A stretch of DNA of 64,000 nucleotides from Flavobacteriales bacterium (GTDB lineage: Bacteria > Bacteroidota > Bacteroidia > Flavobacteriales_E > Vicingaceae): positions 1 to 64,000 of the forward strand of contig JAPHUD010000012.1 in the NCBI GenBank assembly GCA_026196775.1. The letters run 5' to 3'. A program made the position numbers and the translations under genes. The notes under the pieces were generated by a model. The model saw only the letters and a program-made list of their open reading frames with translations. It was not told the DNA's origin and made no database searches. Of this stretch, positions 26,679 to 35,928 are shown in pieces. Each line of letters begins with the position of its first letter. Position 1 is the stretch's first letter.

Positions 26679-27929
26679 ATGAATACAATGACTGAAAACA
26701 AGCTATCTTCAACAGCGGCAATGGAATTAGAAAACAAGTATGGAGCTCACAACTACCACCCCCTACCTGTTGTATTAGCTAAAGGAGAAGGTGTTTTTGT
26801 TTGGGATGTGGAAGGAAAAAAGTATTACGATTTTTTATCAGCATATTCTGCTGTTAATCAGGGACATTGTCATCCGAAAATTATTAATGCACTTACAGAA
26901 CAAGCAAAAGAACTCACATTAACTTCTAGAGCTTTTTATAATGATACTTTAGGTGTTTACGAAAAATATGTAACTGATTTTTTTGGTTTCGACAAAGTAT
27001 TACCAATGAACACCGGAGCCGAAGCTGTTGAAACAGCGATTAAACTTTGCAGAAAATGGGGCTACGAAAAGAAAGGTATTGCCGAAAACAAAGGAAAAAT
27101 AATTGTTTGTAGTAATAACTTCCACGGAAGAACAACTACTATTATATCATTTTCTAATGATGAAGATGCAAGAAAAAACTTTGGTCCTTATACAGAAGGA
27201 TTTGTAAGCATAGAATATAACAACATTGAAGCTTTAATTAAGGTATTAAGAGAAGAGAAGGATGTTGCAGGGTTCTTAGTAGAACCTATTCAGGGAGAAG
27301 CTGGAGTTTATGTTCCCACAGATGGCTACTTAAAACAAGCCAAAGAAGTTTGTGAAGCAAACAACGTACTTTTTATTGCCGATGAAGTGCAAACAGGTAT
27401 TGCAAGAACAGGAAAAACCTTAGCTTGTGATTATGAGAATGTCAAACCAGATATATTAATCTTAGGTAAAGCACTTTCTGGTGGAGTTTATCCTGTTTCA
27501 GCAGTTTTGGCTAATAATGACATCATGAATGTTATTAAACCAGGTCAGCATGGTTCAACTTTCGGGGGCAATCCATTAGCCGCAAAAGTTGCTATAGCTG
27601 CTTTAGAAGTAATTAAAAATGAAAACTTGGCTGAAAATGCTTACCGTTTAGGAGAGCTTTTTAGAACAGAAATGAATAAAGTTATTGAGCAAACAGACTT
27701 GGTAAATGCTATTAGAGGTAAAGGTTTGTTAAATGCCATTTTAATTAATGATACTGAAGATAGCTCAACCGCTTGGGATATTTGTATAAAACTTAGAGAT
27801 AATGGTTTATTAGCTAAACCTACTCATGGAAATATTATCCGTTTTGCTCCACCATTAGTAATGGACGAAGAACAATTATTAGATTGTGTAAATATTATCA
27901 AAAAAACATTATTAGAGTTTAAAAAATAA
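26679..27929 (+). CDS. rocD: Ornithine aminotransferase
   Basis: A 416-aa class III aminotransferase that converts ornithine and 2-oxoglutarate to glutamate semialdehyde and glutamate. Motifs: [19 protein letters not shown] (ornithine-aminotransferase start), [47 protein letters not shown], and the PLP lysine in [17 protein letters not shown] (~263). The YSAVNQGH segment separates it from acetylornithine aminotransferases. Single gene, ending in a shared terminator at 27940-27980. Confidence 0.95.
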   Translation: MNTMTENKLSSTAAMELENKYGAHNYHPLPVVLAKGEGVFVWDVEGKKYYDFLSAYSAVNQGHCHPKIINALTEQAKELTLTSRAFYNDTLGVYEKYVTDFFGFDKVLPMNTGAEAVETAIKLCRKWGYEKKGIAENKGKIIVCSNNFHGRTTTIISFSNDEDARKNFGPYTEGFVSIEYNNIEALIKVLREEKDVAGFLVEPIQGEAGVYVPTDGYLKQAKEVCEANNVLFIADEVQTGIARTGKTLACDYENVKPDILILGKALSGGVYPVSAVLANNDIMNVIKPGQHGSTFGGNPLAAKVAIAALEVIKNENLAENAYRLGELFRTEMNKVIEQTDLVNAIRGKGLLNAILINDTEDSSTAWDICIKLRDNGLLAKPTHGNIIRFAPPLVMDEEQLLDCVNIIKKTLLEFKK

Positions 27930-27939
27930 ATTTAAACTA

Positions 27940-27980
27940 TTCCTACCAAACCTAACCTAAAAAAGTAAGTTTGGTAGGAA
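27940..27980. terminator. Bidirectional hairpin between rocD and the 2OG oxygenase gene
   Basis: Perfect 12-bp arms TTCCTACCAAAC (27940-27951) and GTTTGGTAGGAA (27969-27980). The right arm lies inside the last codons of the minus-strand oxygenase gene, so the terminator overlaps coding sequence. T runs are weak on both sides. Confidence 0.55.
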
Positions 27981-28581
27981 CATCTAACAACCAACCGGTA
28001 ATACTTCTTCTTTCGTTATTACAATTTTTTACTTCATGTAAAGTTTCACTTAGAAATAATGCAAGTCTATTGGCTTTTGGAGCAATAGTTTCTATCTCGT
28101 TTTTTTTTTCATCAAATAAAACCAGCTCACCTCCATCTCCTTGTTGCCAATTTTTATTAAGGTAAAAAACAAAAGAAACTATTCGGTGAGGATTAGTTTT
28201 AAATCTATCTCTATGCATTTTATAGCCTCTTCCTTCAGGATAAAAAGCATAATGTGTTTCATAATCTTTAATTCCTAAATAGCAAGTTCTGTTGAGATGA
28301 ATAATTAATTCATTGATGTATTCATACAACTTGAAAACAGGTGCGATTTTATCTTTTGGATCAATCCAGCGAATAAAATCTCCTCTTACTGTTTTATCTA
28401 TCGTATAATGAATTTGCTTACCAATTCCGGCTTTAGAAAACTCATCTTCTTGCTGTAATTCTTCAAACCTATCAATAATATCATTTAATTGGCTATCAGG
28501 TAATAAATTATCTATTACAGCATATCCTTTTTCGATAATCCCATCTGATATTGCTTGAGTTACATCTAAATATTTTTGCAT
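27952..28581 (-). CDS. 2-oxoglutarate/Fe(II) oxygenase, prolyl 4-hydroxylase-like
   Basis: A 209-aa double-stranded beta-helix oxygenase. The iron triad is visible: His and Asp in YKMHRDRF (~124-126) and the distal His in SETLHEVKN (~181). The 2OG-binding Arg is in RRSITGWL (~190), and GDGGELVLF is a typical core strand. Proteins of this kind hydroxylate peptides (often proline) or free substrates. It follows the ABC ATPase gene by 16 bases and is probably the fourth gene of that operon. No signal peptide, so it acts in the cytoplasm. Substrate unknown. Confidence 0.85.
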   Translation of the reverse strand: MQKYLDVTQAISDGIIEKGYAVIDNLLPDSQLNDIIDRFEELQQEDEFSKAGIGKQIHYTIDKTVRGDFIRWIDPKDKIAPVFKLYEYINELIIHLNRTCYLGIKDYETHYAFYPEGRGYKMHRDRFKTNPHRIVSFVFYLNKNWQQGDGGELVLFDEKKNEIETIAPKANRLALFLSETLHEVKNCNNERRSITGWLLDVPTKLTFLG

Positions 28582-28597
28582 GAATTTTAATAACTAA

Positions 28598-29269
28598 TTA
28601 AATAATATGGCCATCTTCCATTGTGATAATCCTATCGGTTTTATTTGCAAACTCTTCATCATGTGTAACTATTAGCAACGAAAGGTTTTGCTGATGACTT
28701 AATTCCTGAAAAATATTAAATACATTTTCGGCATTTTTACTGTCTAAATTTCCTGTTGGCTCATCTCCCATAATAATACTTGGGCTATTTATTAAAGCCC
28801 TAGCAATGGATACTCTTTGTTTTTGTCCTCCAGAAATTCTTGATGCTAATTTTAAGGCTTGATCATCAATATGAAGTAGTTTCAGCTTTTCAATAGCATC
28901 ATATTCAATTTCTTCGATACTTTTTTCTCCCAATTTTTTTGCTGGCAACATTACATTTTCTAAAACTGTAAATTCAGGTAGTAAATAATGAAACTGAAAT
29001 ACAAAACCAATGTGTTTATTTCTAATAAAAGCCAATTCATCATTGGTTTTTCCGCTTGTTAATTCTCCATCAATATATAACTCTCCGTCATAATCGGTAT
29101 CCATTGTTGAAAGTATATAAAGTAGGGTTGATTTTCCACAACCAGATTTCCCCATAATAGAAACAAATTCTCCTTTAGTTATATCAAAACTGATATTTTT
29201 AAGTGCATGAAAAAGCACTGGATCTCTAAAGTATTTATTGATATTTTTTGCTTCAAGTATTGTGCTCAT
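28598..29269 (-). CDS. ABC transporter ATP-binding protein, MacB/LolD type
   Basis: A 223-aa ATPase with Walker A MGKSGCGKSTLLY (~39-51), signature ISGGQKQRVSIARAL, Walker B IIMGDEPTGNLDS and H-loop IVTHDEEFA. The EPTGNLDS form is typical of MacB/LolD/FtsE ATPases that drive FtsX-type permeases. Its start overlaps the end of the permease gene by 4 bp, so subunits are translationally coupled. Partner genes: permease 29266-30528 and adaptor 30530-31639. Confidence 0.92.
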   Translation of the reverse strand: MSTILEAKNINKYFRDPVLFHALKNISFDITKGEFVSIMGKSGCGKSTLLYILSTMDTDYDGELYIDGELTSGKTNDELAFIRNKHIGFVFQFHYLLPEFTVLENVMLPAKKLGEKSIEEIEYDAIEKLKLLHIDDQALKLASRISGGQKQRVSIARALINSPSIIMGDEPTGNLDSKNAENVFNIFQELSHQQNLSLLIVTHDEEFANKTDRIITMEDGHII

Positions 29270-30528
29270 TGTCCTCTTATTATTTCAACAGGGTCTATGT
29301 TTTTAGCCTTTTGTGCGGGTAAATATCCGGCAATAAAAGTAGATATCATGGCAAATAACATGGCTATTATATAATGAATATAATTATACACTACTGGATA
29401 TGTAGTAATATTAGGAATGGCTTCGGTTTCAAAAGGAATATTATCAATTAATCTACTTACTAAATAACCTATTATCAACCCTAATACTCCTCCTACTATA
29501 CCTATAATAACTGCCTGACTAATAAAAATTCTTTTCACATCATTACCAGAAAAACCTGTAGCTTTTAAAATAGCTATATCATTCATTTTTTCATAAATCA
29601 TCATATTTAAAATATTATAAATTCCAAAGCCCGCTACCAACAACAAGGTTATAGATACTGCATAACTTATGAGGTTTCTTACTGATGTTCCTGTCTCGAA
29701 TTGAGCGTTTGCAGTTTTTATATCTATAGCTGTAAGTCCAAATTCATTAGCAATAAATTTCGACATGGCTACAGCGTCTTCTATATTATGTAGTTTAACA
29801 TTAATATCTGTAATATAACTTTCAGATTCAGCTAAAATACGCTGAGCTGTTTTTACATTGACATAACTTTGTGTATTATCAATTTCTGCTAAACCGCTTT
29901 GAAAAAAACCTACAATCTTTAAAGGAATAATTTCTCCTTTAATATTAGCAATCTGAACTCTGTCACCTATTCTTAAAGACATTTTTTTTGCTACCCCAAT
30001 TCCAAGTAAAATTCCATTTATATTGTTATTTAAATCAATAACACTCCCTTCTGTAATATAGTTATCAAAATTAAACAAGTTAGCTTCAGCTAAAGCATTA
30101 ATTCCTGTAATCATCCCATTTAATTGTTGGTTCCCTGAAATATAAAAACCTTGAGCACTTACTTGTGGAATGGCTCCTTTAACTTTAGGGGTTTGGTTAA
30201 GATAGTTGATTAATGGTTGAGCATTATGTATTTTTTTTTGAGTTTGTTTAGGTTTTACAGAATGTACTACATTAAATGTTTCTGAAACATCTTTAAAATA
30301 TGCAATGGGCTGATTTTCGCTGGGTTTTATATCATTATAAACATGAATATGAGGTGTTCTATTTAAAATTAAGCCATCCAACAAACCATTAAGTCCATTC
30401 ATAAACCCCATAAGTATTATAAATGCGCTTATTCCAAAAGTAACACCTAAAGCCGCAATTGAGGTTTGTTTTATTCTAGAAATTAAATGAATTTTAGAAA
30501 TGCCTAATATAATACGGAAACTATTCAT
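29266..30528 (-). CDS. ABC transporter permease, FtsX/MacB type
   Basis: A 420-aa permease with one N-terminal membrane helix (IAALGVTFGISAFIILMGF), a large periplasmic MacB-like domain, and three C-terminal helices (~290-400) within the FtsX domain (DIAILKATGFSGNDVKRIF, then PAQKAKNIDPVEIIRG). I start at ATG 30528 (MNSFRIILGISKIHL), one base after the adaptor stop; an upstream ATG at 30567 would run into the adaptor gene. Mechanotransmission exporters of this form move substrates from the periplasm or outer leaflet outward. Confidence 0.9.
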   Translation of the reverse strand: MNSFRIILGISKIHLISRIKQTSIAALGVTFGISAFIILMGFMNGLNGLLDGLILNRTPHIHVYNDIKPSENQPIAYFKDVSETFNVVHSVKPKQTQKKIHNAQPLINYLNQTPKVKGAIPQVSAQGFYISGNQQLNGMITGINALAEANLFNFDNYITEGSVIDLNNNINGILLGIGVAKKMSLRIGDRVQIANIKGEIIPLKIVGFFQSGLAEIDNTQSYVNVKTAQRILAESESYITDINVKLHNIEDAVAMSKFIANEFGLTAIDIKTANAQFETGTSVRNLISYAVSITLLLVAGFGIYNILNMMIYEKMNDIAILKATGFSGNDVKRIFISQAVIIGIVGGVLGLIIGYLVSRLIDNIPFETEAIPNITTYPVVYNYIHYIIAMLFAMISTFIAGYLPAQKAKNIDPVEIIRGQ

Positions 30529-30529
30529 C

Positions 30530-31639
30530 CTACAATTCGGGTTGATAAATAACTGTATTCTCGTCAATACCAGAAATTACTTCAACTTTATCGATACTTT
30601 CTAAACCAGTTGTAATTTCTACTAATCCTTCTTTAGTTTTTACAGAGTTGTTATTAACCAAATAATTTTTGGGAATAACCAAGACTTTTTCTTTCTCATT
30701 TATGATGATATTGGCTTCTCCAGATAAACCTGGATATAATTTTGGAGGTAATTCTATAAACTCAGCATCTATTTTAAATGTTTGGGTTCTTTCATTTTTT
30801 TGAGGATATATTTTATTTACTTTGGCTTTAAAAACCTTATTGGAATAGGCATCTAGCTTAACTATAACCAATTGATTAATTTCTATTTTAGCAATATCTA
30901 CTTCATCAATTAATAATTCAACAATAAAGTTTGATAAACTTCCCATTGTAGCTATAGATTGCTGTATCGAAACGATTTCTCCTGGCTTTTTATTAATAGC
31001 ATATACTTTCCCATTAATGTTACTTTTAATAGTAAAATCTTTTGTTAAAATTAAAGAGGCTTGGTAATTATTTTTAGCTTGTTCTACTTGCTGTTTCAGT
31101 TCGTTTTTTGTCCTTTTAAATTTATTTTGTAACGTACTATATGTGTTCTTAGACGCTTCAAAATTTAATTTAGCAGCATCATATTCGGCTTTAGCTCCTA
31201 TGTTTTGTTGCCATAAACTTTTCTGTCTTAAGTAATTTATAGAGTCGTTAACTAATTTTAATTTGGCTATTTCTATCTCATTTTTCATATCTTCTAAAAC
31301 AGCATTTTTGCCATTGTAGTTTTCTTGTGCTATTTGTAAGGCTAATCGAGCATTTTCTGTATTTAAAATTGGTGTATTATTAGTAATCAAAAACAATTTA
31401 TCTCCTTCTTTAACTATATCTCCTTCTTGAACCATTACTTCATCTATAATTCCAGTAACAGAAGAAAACACTTCGTATAAGCTATCTGGTTGTATAATTA
31501 CTGATGAATAAACCGATTCGGTAAGTTTTTCATAAGTAGGGCTTATCGTTTGTTTTTTTTTACTATCGCATGATAACAACAAAAATGAAATAAAAATATT
31601 TAATATTAATAGTTGTTTAATTTGCTCCATTTTCAACAT
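30530..31639 (-). CDS. Periplasmic adaptor (HlyD/MacA-like) lipoprotein of the exporter
   Basis: A 369-aa membrane-fusion protein. The signal peptide ends in a lipobox (FLLLSCDSKKK), predicting a lipid anchor. A biotinyl-like strand (GIIDEVMVQEGDIVKEGDKLF), a long coiled-coil hairpin (~95-200, with NYNGKNAVLEDMKNEIEIAK), the second half of the lipoyl domain (SNINGKVYAINKKPGEIV) and a beta-barrel follow. It should bridge the permease to an outer-membrane channel. No TolC homologue is in the window. A second ATG at 31630 is possible. The promoter region carries an 18-bp dyad at 31662-31679. Confidence 0.9.
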   Translation of the reverse strand: MLKMEQIKQLLILNIFISFLLLSCDSKKKQTISPTYEKLTESVYSSVIIQPDSLYEVFSSVTGIIDEVMVQEGDIVKEGDKLFLITNNTPILNTENARLALQIAQENYNGKNAVLEDMKNEIEIAKLKLVNDSINYLRQKSLWQQNIGAKAEYDAAKLNFEASKNTYSTLQNKFKRTKNELKQQVEQAKNNYQASLILTKDFTIKSNINGKVYAINKKPGEIVSIQQSIATMGSLSNFIVELLIDEVDIAKIEINQLVIVKLDAYSNKVFKAKVNKIYPQKNERTQTFKIDAEFIELPPKLYPGLSGEANIIINEKEKVLVIPKNYLVNNNSVKTKEGLVEITTGLESIDKVEVISGIDENTVIYQPEL

Positions 31640-31661
31640 ACAGTTTAACCTTTTTTTGATG

Positions 31662-31694
31662 AATAACGAAATCGTTATTATACTTGTAAAGGTA
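31662..31694 (-). promoter_or_regulatory. Promoter and 18-bp operator-like dyad of the exporter operon
   Basis: AATAACGA (31662-31669) and TCGTTATT (31672-31679) are exact reverse complements separated by AA. A near-consensus -7 box, TACCTTTA on the minus strand, lies at 31687-31694, so the dyad would start at or just after the transcription start, a classic repressor site. The binding protein is not encoded next to it. Confidence 0.5.
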
Positions 31695-31720
31695 ACTATT
31701 TAAAAATATTATTAAATAAA

Positions 31721-31746
31721 AAAAGCTACAATAATTTGTAGCTTTT
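31721..31746 (-). terminator. Terminator of the 31772-33369 transcription unit
   Basis: Perfect 11-bp arms AAAAGCTACAA (31721-31731) and TTGTAGCTTTT (31736-31746), 4-base loop, with T runs on both strands. It lies 26 bases after the stop of the minus-strand gene at 31772. Confidence 0.75.
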
Positions 31747-31771
31747 CCTATGTGTAACAGGTGTGGGTATT

Positions 31772-32431
31772 TTAAAACCCTGTACCTTTAAACCCTTGTA
31801 TCGGAGTGGTCATGTGTTCTACTAAAATACCTACACAACCCATATCTGTAGATTTAATAAGTTTGTTCTTAGTGTTTCCGCTTCCGCCACTTCCAGGAAT
31901 TGAAACTTCCAAAACTAATCTCCTGGTTGTTTCTACAGAAAACTCTAACTCTGTTGCAAATCCATCTTGACTATTATCATAAAGCAAGTTTTTTTGTTGC
32001 TCTACTACAGTTACAGTCTCTTTACTTATTACTTCTACTTGATTTCCTGTTGGTACGTACGAGCCCCACTCATCAACAATTAACTCGCCATTTTCGTCTT
32101 TTTCGTACTCATCTTCCATAGTTTTAGTTTCAATAACTTTTTCTACTTTAACTTTTTTGGTTTCATACACTTTAAAAGTAATTTGAGAACCTAAGGTTTC
32201 ATCAAAACATAACGATATTCTATAATCTTGACCTTTGTAAACAACTACATTTAATTCTGATGTTTGACCTTTACTAAATAATGCACTTTTAGATTGTCCA
32301 TTTAAGCTATACATATCACTTTCTGATGGTGGACAATATTTAGTATGGAAGTGATTACAATATTGCGCAGAAGTTACTACTGGCATTGCAATTATTGATA
32401 GGATTAATAAGATACTATTTATATTTTTCAT
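31772..32431 (-). CDS. Secreted hypothetical protein, 219 aa
   Basis: A signal peptide (residues 1-22, VVTSAQ) and a cysteine-containing mature start (YCNHFHTKYCPP) are followed by mainly beta strands with very charged turns (MEDEYEKDENGELIVDEW). The beta pattern VVVYKGQDYRISLCFDE and LVLEVSIPGSGGSG suggests a small periplasmic or surface beta-sandwich. The end GCVGILVEHMTTP is distinctive. I do not recognise the family. The gene lies 50 bases after the helical lipoprotein gene and shares its terminator, so the two probably work together in the envelope. Confidence 0.75.
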   Translation of the reverse strand: MKNINSILLILSIIAMPVVTSAQYCNHFHTKYCPPSESDMYSLNGQSKSALFSKGQTSELNVVVYKGQDYRISLCFDETLGSQITFKVYETKKVKVEKVIETKTMEDEYEKDENGELIVDEWGSYVPTGNQVEVISKETVTVVEQQKNLLYDNSQDGFATELEFSVETTRRLVLEVSIPGSGGSGNTKNKLIKSTDMGCVGILVEHMTTPIQGFKGTGF

Positions 32432-32481
32432 TGTTGAACTTTTAAATTTTATACTTGTGAATTTTGCTTAATTGATTAATG

Positions 32482-33369
32482 TTATTTAACAATTTTAGTT
32501 CTTAATTCAGTTACTTTAGATTTAATAGCTTCAAATTGTTCCTTTGTTATTTTCAATGAACTTCCACCACCTAATACCATTTTACCTTCGCCTTTTTTCT
32601 TTAATGTAATTCCAGATGAATTAGCATCTTTTTCTGCAACAGGTTCAAACACTACCTCTAATTCTTTCAACATTGTAATCATTTCTTTAACATCTGCTTT
32701 ATCATTGTATCTGTCTAAGTACATCAATAAATTGTCAAGTGTTAGTTTTTGATCGGCTAACCTTTGTAAAGCAGCGTCATTCTTATTATAATCAATTGAA
32801 TTAGCAACGATGTAAACTGTTTCTAACCATCCTGCAGCAGCAATTATACCAAGCTTGTCTCCTTGATCGTTTTGCTCTAAATAATCCACAACAGAAAAAT
32901 AAGAATCATTAGAGTTTTCTAACAATTCTTCTGGTTTGTCCAGGTTATTTTTAATGTTATTCATCAACTCCTCATTAAAAGCTCCAGAAATACCAATGTT
33001 TTCAGCTAATTTCTGAATAGTAGCGAAATATTTAATTGACTCATTAAATTCTTCATATGCTGCTGTATAAGCTAAATCTGCTGAATATACACCAAAAATC
33101 ATAGTTTGCCCTAACGGTGTTGTATAGTTTGATTGCTTTTGTGGAGAGTTAATAAGTGCTTTATTATAAGTTAACCCTGATTTTTTTATAAATCCAAACA
33201 TTTCATCTGGAGCAGGAATTTGGTAAAATTTTTCGTTTTGTGGTTTTTCTTCAGTAACAATTTCCACTTCAACTTCTTCTTCCATCGGTTTGTCTTCAGT
33301 ACAAGATGTGTACATTAACATTGGAAACGCTGCAACAATAGCTATTACGTATTTTAAATTTCTTTTCAT
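32482..33369 (-). CDS. Helical lipoprotein of unknown function, 295 aa
   Basis: A lipobox at MYTSCTEDK gives a lipidated N terminus, followed by an acidic linker (EEEVEVEIVTEEK). The rest is predicted all-helical, with GVYSADLAYTAAYEEF, LGIIAAAGWLETVYIVANS and a Leu/Lys-rich tail. This type of ~290-aa lipoprotein recurs in Bacteroidota, but I know of no assigned role. It is first in a two-gene unit with the secreted 31772-32431 protein. Its leader of about 70 bases begins with a 20-bp dyad (33420-33439) right after the -7 box. Confidence 0.75.
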   Translation of the reverse strand: MKRNLKYVIAIVAAFPMLMYTSCTEDKPMEEEVEVEIVTEEKPQNEKFYQIPAPDEMFGFIKKSGLTYNKALINSPQKQSNYTTPLGQTMIFGVYSADLAYTAAYEEFNESIKYFATIQKLAENIGISGAFNEELMNNIKNNLDKPEELLENSNDSYFSVVDYLEQNDQGDKLGIIAAAGWLETVYIVANSIDYNKNDAALQRLADQKLTLDNLLMYLDRYNDKADVKEMITMLKELEVVFEPVAEKDANSSGITLKKKGEGKMVLGGGSSLKITKEQFEAIKSKVTELRTKIVK

Positions 33370-33419
33370 GTGTTAATCTATTTTTACTTTTATACTTTGT
33401 AAATTAATTTATATTTACT

Positions 33420-33453
33420 GATAAGTGAATTTACTTATCTTCCGACAAATGTA
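33420..33453 (-). promoter_or_regulatory. Promoter with dyad at the transcript 5' end
   Basis: CAAATGTA (33446-33453) is TACATTTG on the minus strand. GATAAGT (33420-33426) and ACTTATC (33433-33439) form a perfect inverted repeat that starts about where transcription should begin. It could be an operator or an mRNA 5' hairpin. Confidence 0.5.
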
Positions 33454-33507
33454 TAAATAATTTCGATTAAATAAATAATTTATTAGCATTGATTTAGGAT
33501 AAACCCT

Positions 33508-34305
33508 TTAATTGAGTACTTTATCTAAATATTTTTGATATTCTTCAAAAGTATTTAGGTTATTGTGAGAACCATACTCTATAGTACATAAATCAATGTT
33601 TGTACCTATCTTTTGTAGTCTTAAACTCATCTCATAAGGAACTGTTTCATCTTCAGTGCCGTGTATTAAGTGAATAGGGACTTTTATTTCAGATATCCAC
33701 TTATTAGTTTTAAATTGATAGTGTAATAAAATTGAATTCGGTAAATATGGATAATGAAATTTTGAAACATCATAAAAATTATAATATGGTGTTTCTAAAA
33801 TTAATTTATTAGGGGTTATTTCATGAGCTAACTTTGCAGCAATACCAGAACCTAAAGAGATTCCATAAAAAATAATATTATCAAATGAGTAGCTTTTTTC
33901 TATTTCTTTATAGATTAAAAGGGCATCTTTATATAGCATTTTTTCATTTTTAATTTTGCCTGTGCTTTTACCAAATCCCCTATAATCATAAATTAAAACA
34001 TCATAACCTCTTTTAGTAAAATCATTTGCTTTTAATCCCCAATGCTCTAAACTACCTGCATTTCCATGGTGATAATAAACTAATCCTTTAGGATTTTCTG
34101 ACTTAAATATCAATACGTTAATTTTCTCTCCATCAGGAGTTTGTATGTTAAACTCTTCAAATGATTCACTGAATTTAAAAATGTGTTTATCAGATAATTT
34201 TTCTGGATAAAATATCAAATGCTCTTGATATAAATATATAACAAGACCTAAACATATTAATACTGAAGGCACTATAATTGATATGTAAAGTAAATATTTT
34301 GACAA
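33508..34305 (-). CDS. Alpha/beta hydrolase, membrane-anchored
   Basis: A 265-aa hydrolase of the BEM46/FrsA-like kind. An N-terminal helix (LYISIIVPSVLICLGLVIYL) anchors it. Motifs: YYHHGNAGSLEHWG (oxyanion region), YDYRGFGKSTG, the nucleophile elbow YGISLGSGIA, HGTEDETVP (acid) and YGSHNNL (histidine). The start is TTG at 34305; no in-frame ATG is near. Substrate is unknown; BEM46-type proteins are usually described as lipases or peptidases without firm proof. It stands alone, diverging from the 34393 gene. Confidence 0.85.
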   Translation of the reverse strand: MSKYLLYISIIVPSVLICLGLVIYLYQEHLIFYPEKLSDKHIFKFSESFEEFNIQTPDGEKINVLIFKSENPKGLVYYHHGNAGSLEHWGLKANDFTKRGYDVLIYDYRGFGKSTGKIKNEKMLYKDALLIYKEIEKSYSFDNIIFYGISLGSGIAAKLAHEITPNKLILETPYYNFYDVSKFHYPYLPNSILLHYQFKTNKWISEIKVPIHLIHGTEDETVPYEMSLRLQKIGTNIDLCTIEYGSHNNLNTFEEYQKYLDKVLN

Positions 34306-34358
34306 TTTAATGATATGTTAATTTTTTTTAATCCGTTTTGGTTGCTGAAATTAAATCC

Positions 34359-34366
34359 TAAATTTG
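34359..34366 (+). promoter_or_regulatory. -7 promoter box of the thioredoxin-domain gene
   Basis: TAAATTTG, an exact match, with TTTTG 18 bases upstream (34336-34340) as a -33 element. Confidence 0.55.
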
Positions 34367-34392
34367 AACTTGTTTAAAAACATCACAAAATT

Positions 34393-35871
34393 ATGAAGAA
34401 ATTATTTCCTATTCTATTTCTCTTAAGTCTTTCGGTTTCTATTTTCGCACAAAACAATAAGTATTCTATAAAACTAAAAGTTGAGGGCTTAAAAAACACA
34501 GATTTATTTTTAATTAACTACTACGGTAATCAGCGTTATTACAAAGATACCGCTAAGGTTAATGATAAAGGAATAGCTCATTTTACAGGTGTAAACAATA
34601 TTGAATATGGTATTTATGGTGTTTTTCATAATGGTAGAATTTTGTTTGAAATTCTGGTTAATGAGCCTATTATTGAAATTGAAACAGATACACTTAACCC
34701 TGTAAAAAATATGGTGGTGAAAAAATCTGAAGAAAATAAATTGTTTTTAGAACATCTACTACACGTAGGTAAAATACAAGAAAATGCTACTAAACTTCGC
34801 GAAAAGCACAAACAAGAAACTACTTCTACCGAAGAAAAAAAAGAAATAGAAAAACAATTGGCTGACATTGAAAAAGAAGTTCAAGACTACAGATTATCTA
34901 TAATTAAAAAACATCCTGCCACTTTTGTTGCTGCTTTATTTAAAGCCATGAAAGAACCTGAAACTACGGAGTTTGATACCATACAAAATGACTCTATACT
35001 TCAATACACACGTTATCAATATTACAAAAAACATTTTTTTGATGATATAGATTTTAGTGATGAACGTTTAATTAGAAGTCCGCTATACCATAATAAAATC
35101 GAAAAATATTTTACCAAACTTGCTTACCCTAACCCTGACTCTATTAATGCTGATATTGATTGGGTAGTTGAAAAAGCTAGAGCGAACAAAGAAATTTTTA
35201 AATACACCATACATTATTTAATCAACCATTACGAAAAATCTAAAATAATGGGTATGGATGCTGTTTTTGCTCATATAGCCTTAAATTACTATACTAAAGA
35301 ACAAGCTTTTTGGGCAGATGAAAAGCTAATAGAAAAAGTACAAGACAAAGCTAGAAAGTTAGTTCCTGTACTAATAGGTAAAACAGCCATCAATCTTATG
35401 CTTCTTGATACTGCCAAACAAAATTGGGTTAACATGCATAAAATTGATAAAGATTACACCATTCTTATTTTTTGGGATCCTGAATGCGGGCATTGTAAAA
35501 AAGAATTACCCAAAATAGCAGAATACTATCAATATATTAAAGACAAAAGTGTTGCTGTATATGCTGTTAGCTCCGACCATAATGAGGCTTGGAAAAAATT
35601 TATTAGAGAAAATAATATGGATTTTTATAATGTAGCTGTACCAAAAGATGTTTATGAGGACAAACAAAAAGCGACAGAATATGTTGCTAAAGGATATACT
35701 GATTTAAAAAGCTTAAACTACAGTACTACCTATGATGTTTTTACTACACCTCAAATTTATTTATTAAATAAAGACAAGATCATTATTGCCAAAAAGCTTG
35801 ATAGTGAACTATTAAAACAAGTGCTTAACAAAGAATTAGGAATTACTGAAGAGTTAAAACCAACTGAATAG
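34393..35871 (+). CDS. Exported thioredoxin-domain protein (TlpA-like, DUF4369-type N terminus)
   Basis: A 492-aa periplasmic protein. Signal peptide 1-20 (SIFAQ), a DUF4369-like beta domain (~25-130, KYSIKLKVEGLKNTDLFLINY), a charged coiled coil (~120-165), a helical middle region like DUF5106, and a C-terminal thioredoxin domain with WDPECGHCKKELP (CGHC ~365). The CxxC points to disulfide exchange in the envelope. Family members in Bacteroidota are poorly characterised. The SCO gene follows, with its own -7 box, and might share the redox or metal-delivery role. Confidence 0.85.
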   Translation: MKKLFPILFLLSLSVSIFAQNNKYSIKLKVEGLKNTDLFLINYYGNQRYYKDTAKVNDKGIAHFTGVNNIEYGIYGVFHNGRILFEILVNEPIIEIETDTLNPVKNMVVKKSEENKLFLEHLLHVGKIQENATKLREKHKQETTSTEEKKEIEKQLADIEKEVQDYRLSIIKKHPATFVAALFKAMKEPETTEFDTIQNDSILQYTRYQYYKKHFFDDIDFSDERLIRSPLYHNKIEKYFTKLAYPNPDSINADIDWVVEKARANKEIFKYTIHYLINHYEKSKIMGMDAVFAHIALNYYTKEQAFWADEKLIEKVQDKARKLVPVLIGKTAINLMLLDTAKQNWVNMHKIDKDYTILIFWDPECGHCKKELPKIAEYYQYIKDKSVAVYAVSSDHNEAWKKFIRENNMDFYNVAVPKDVYEDKQKATEYVAKGYTDLKSLNYSTTYDVFTTPQIYLLNKDKIIIAKKLDSELLKQVLNKELGITEELKPTE

Positions 35872-35903
35872 TTTAGTTGATTGTTTTATATCCTTTTTAC
35901 AGC

Positions 35904-35911
35904 TACTTTTG
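35904..35911 (+). promoter_or_regulatory. -7 promoter box of the SCO gene
   Basis: TACTTTTG, an exact TAnnTTTG match 18 bases before the GTG start at 35929. Confidence 0.5.
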
Positions 35912-35928
35912 TAAAAAAAATCATCAAT

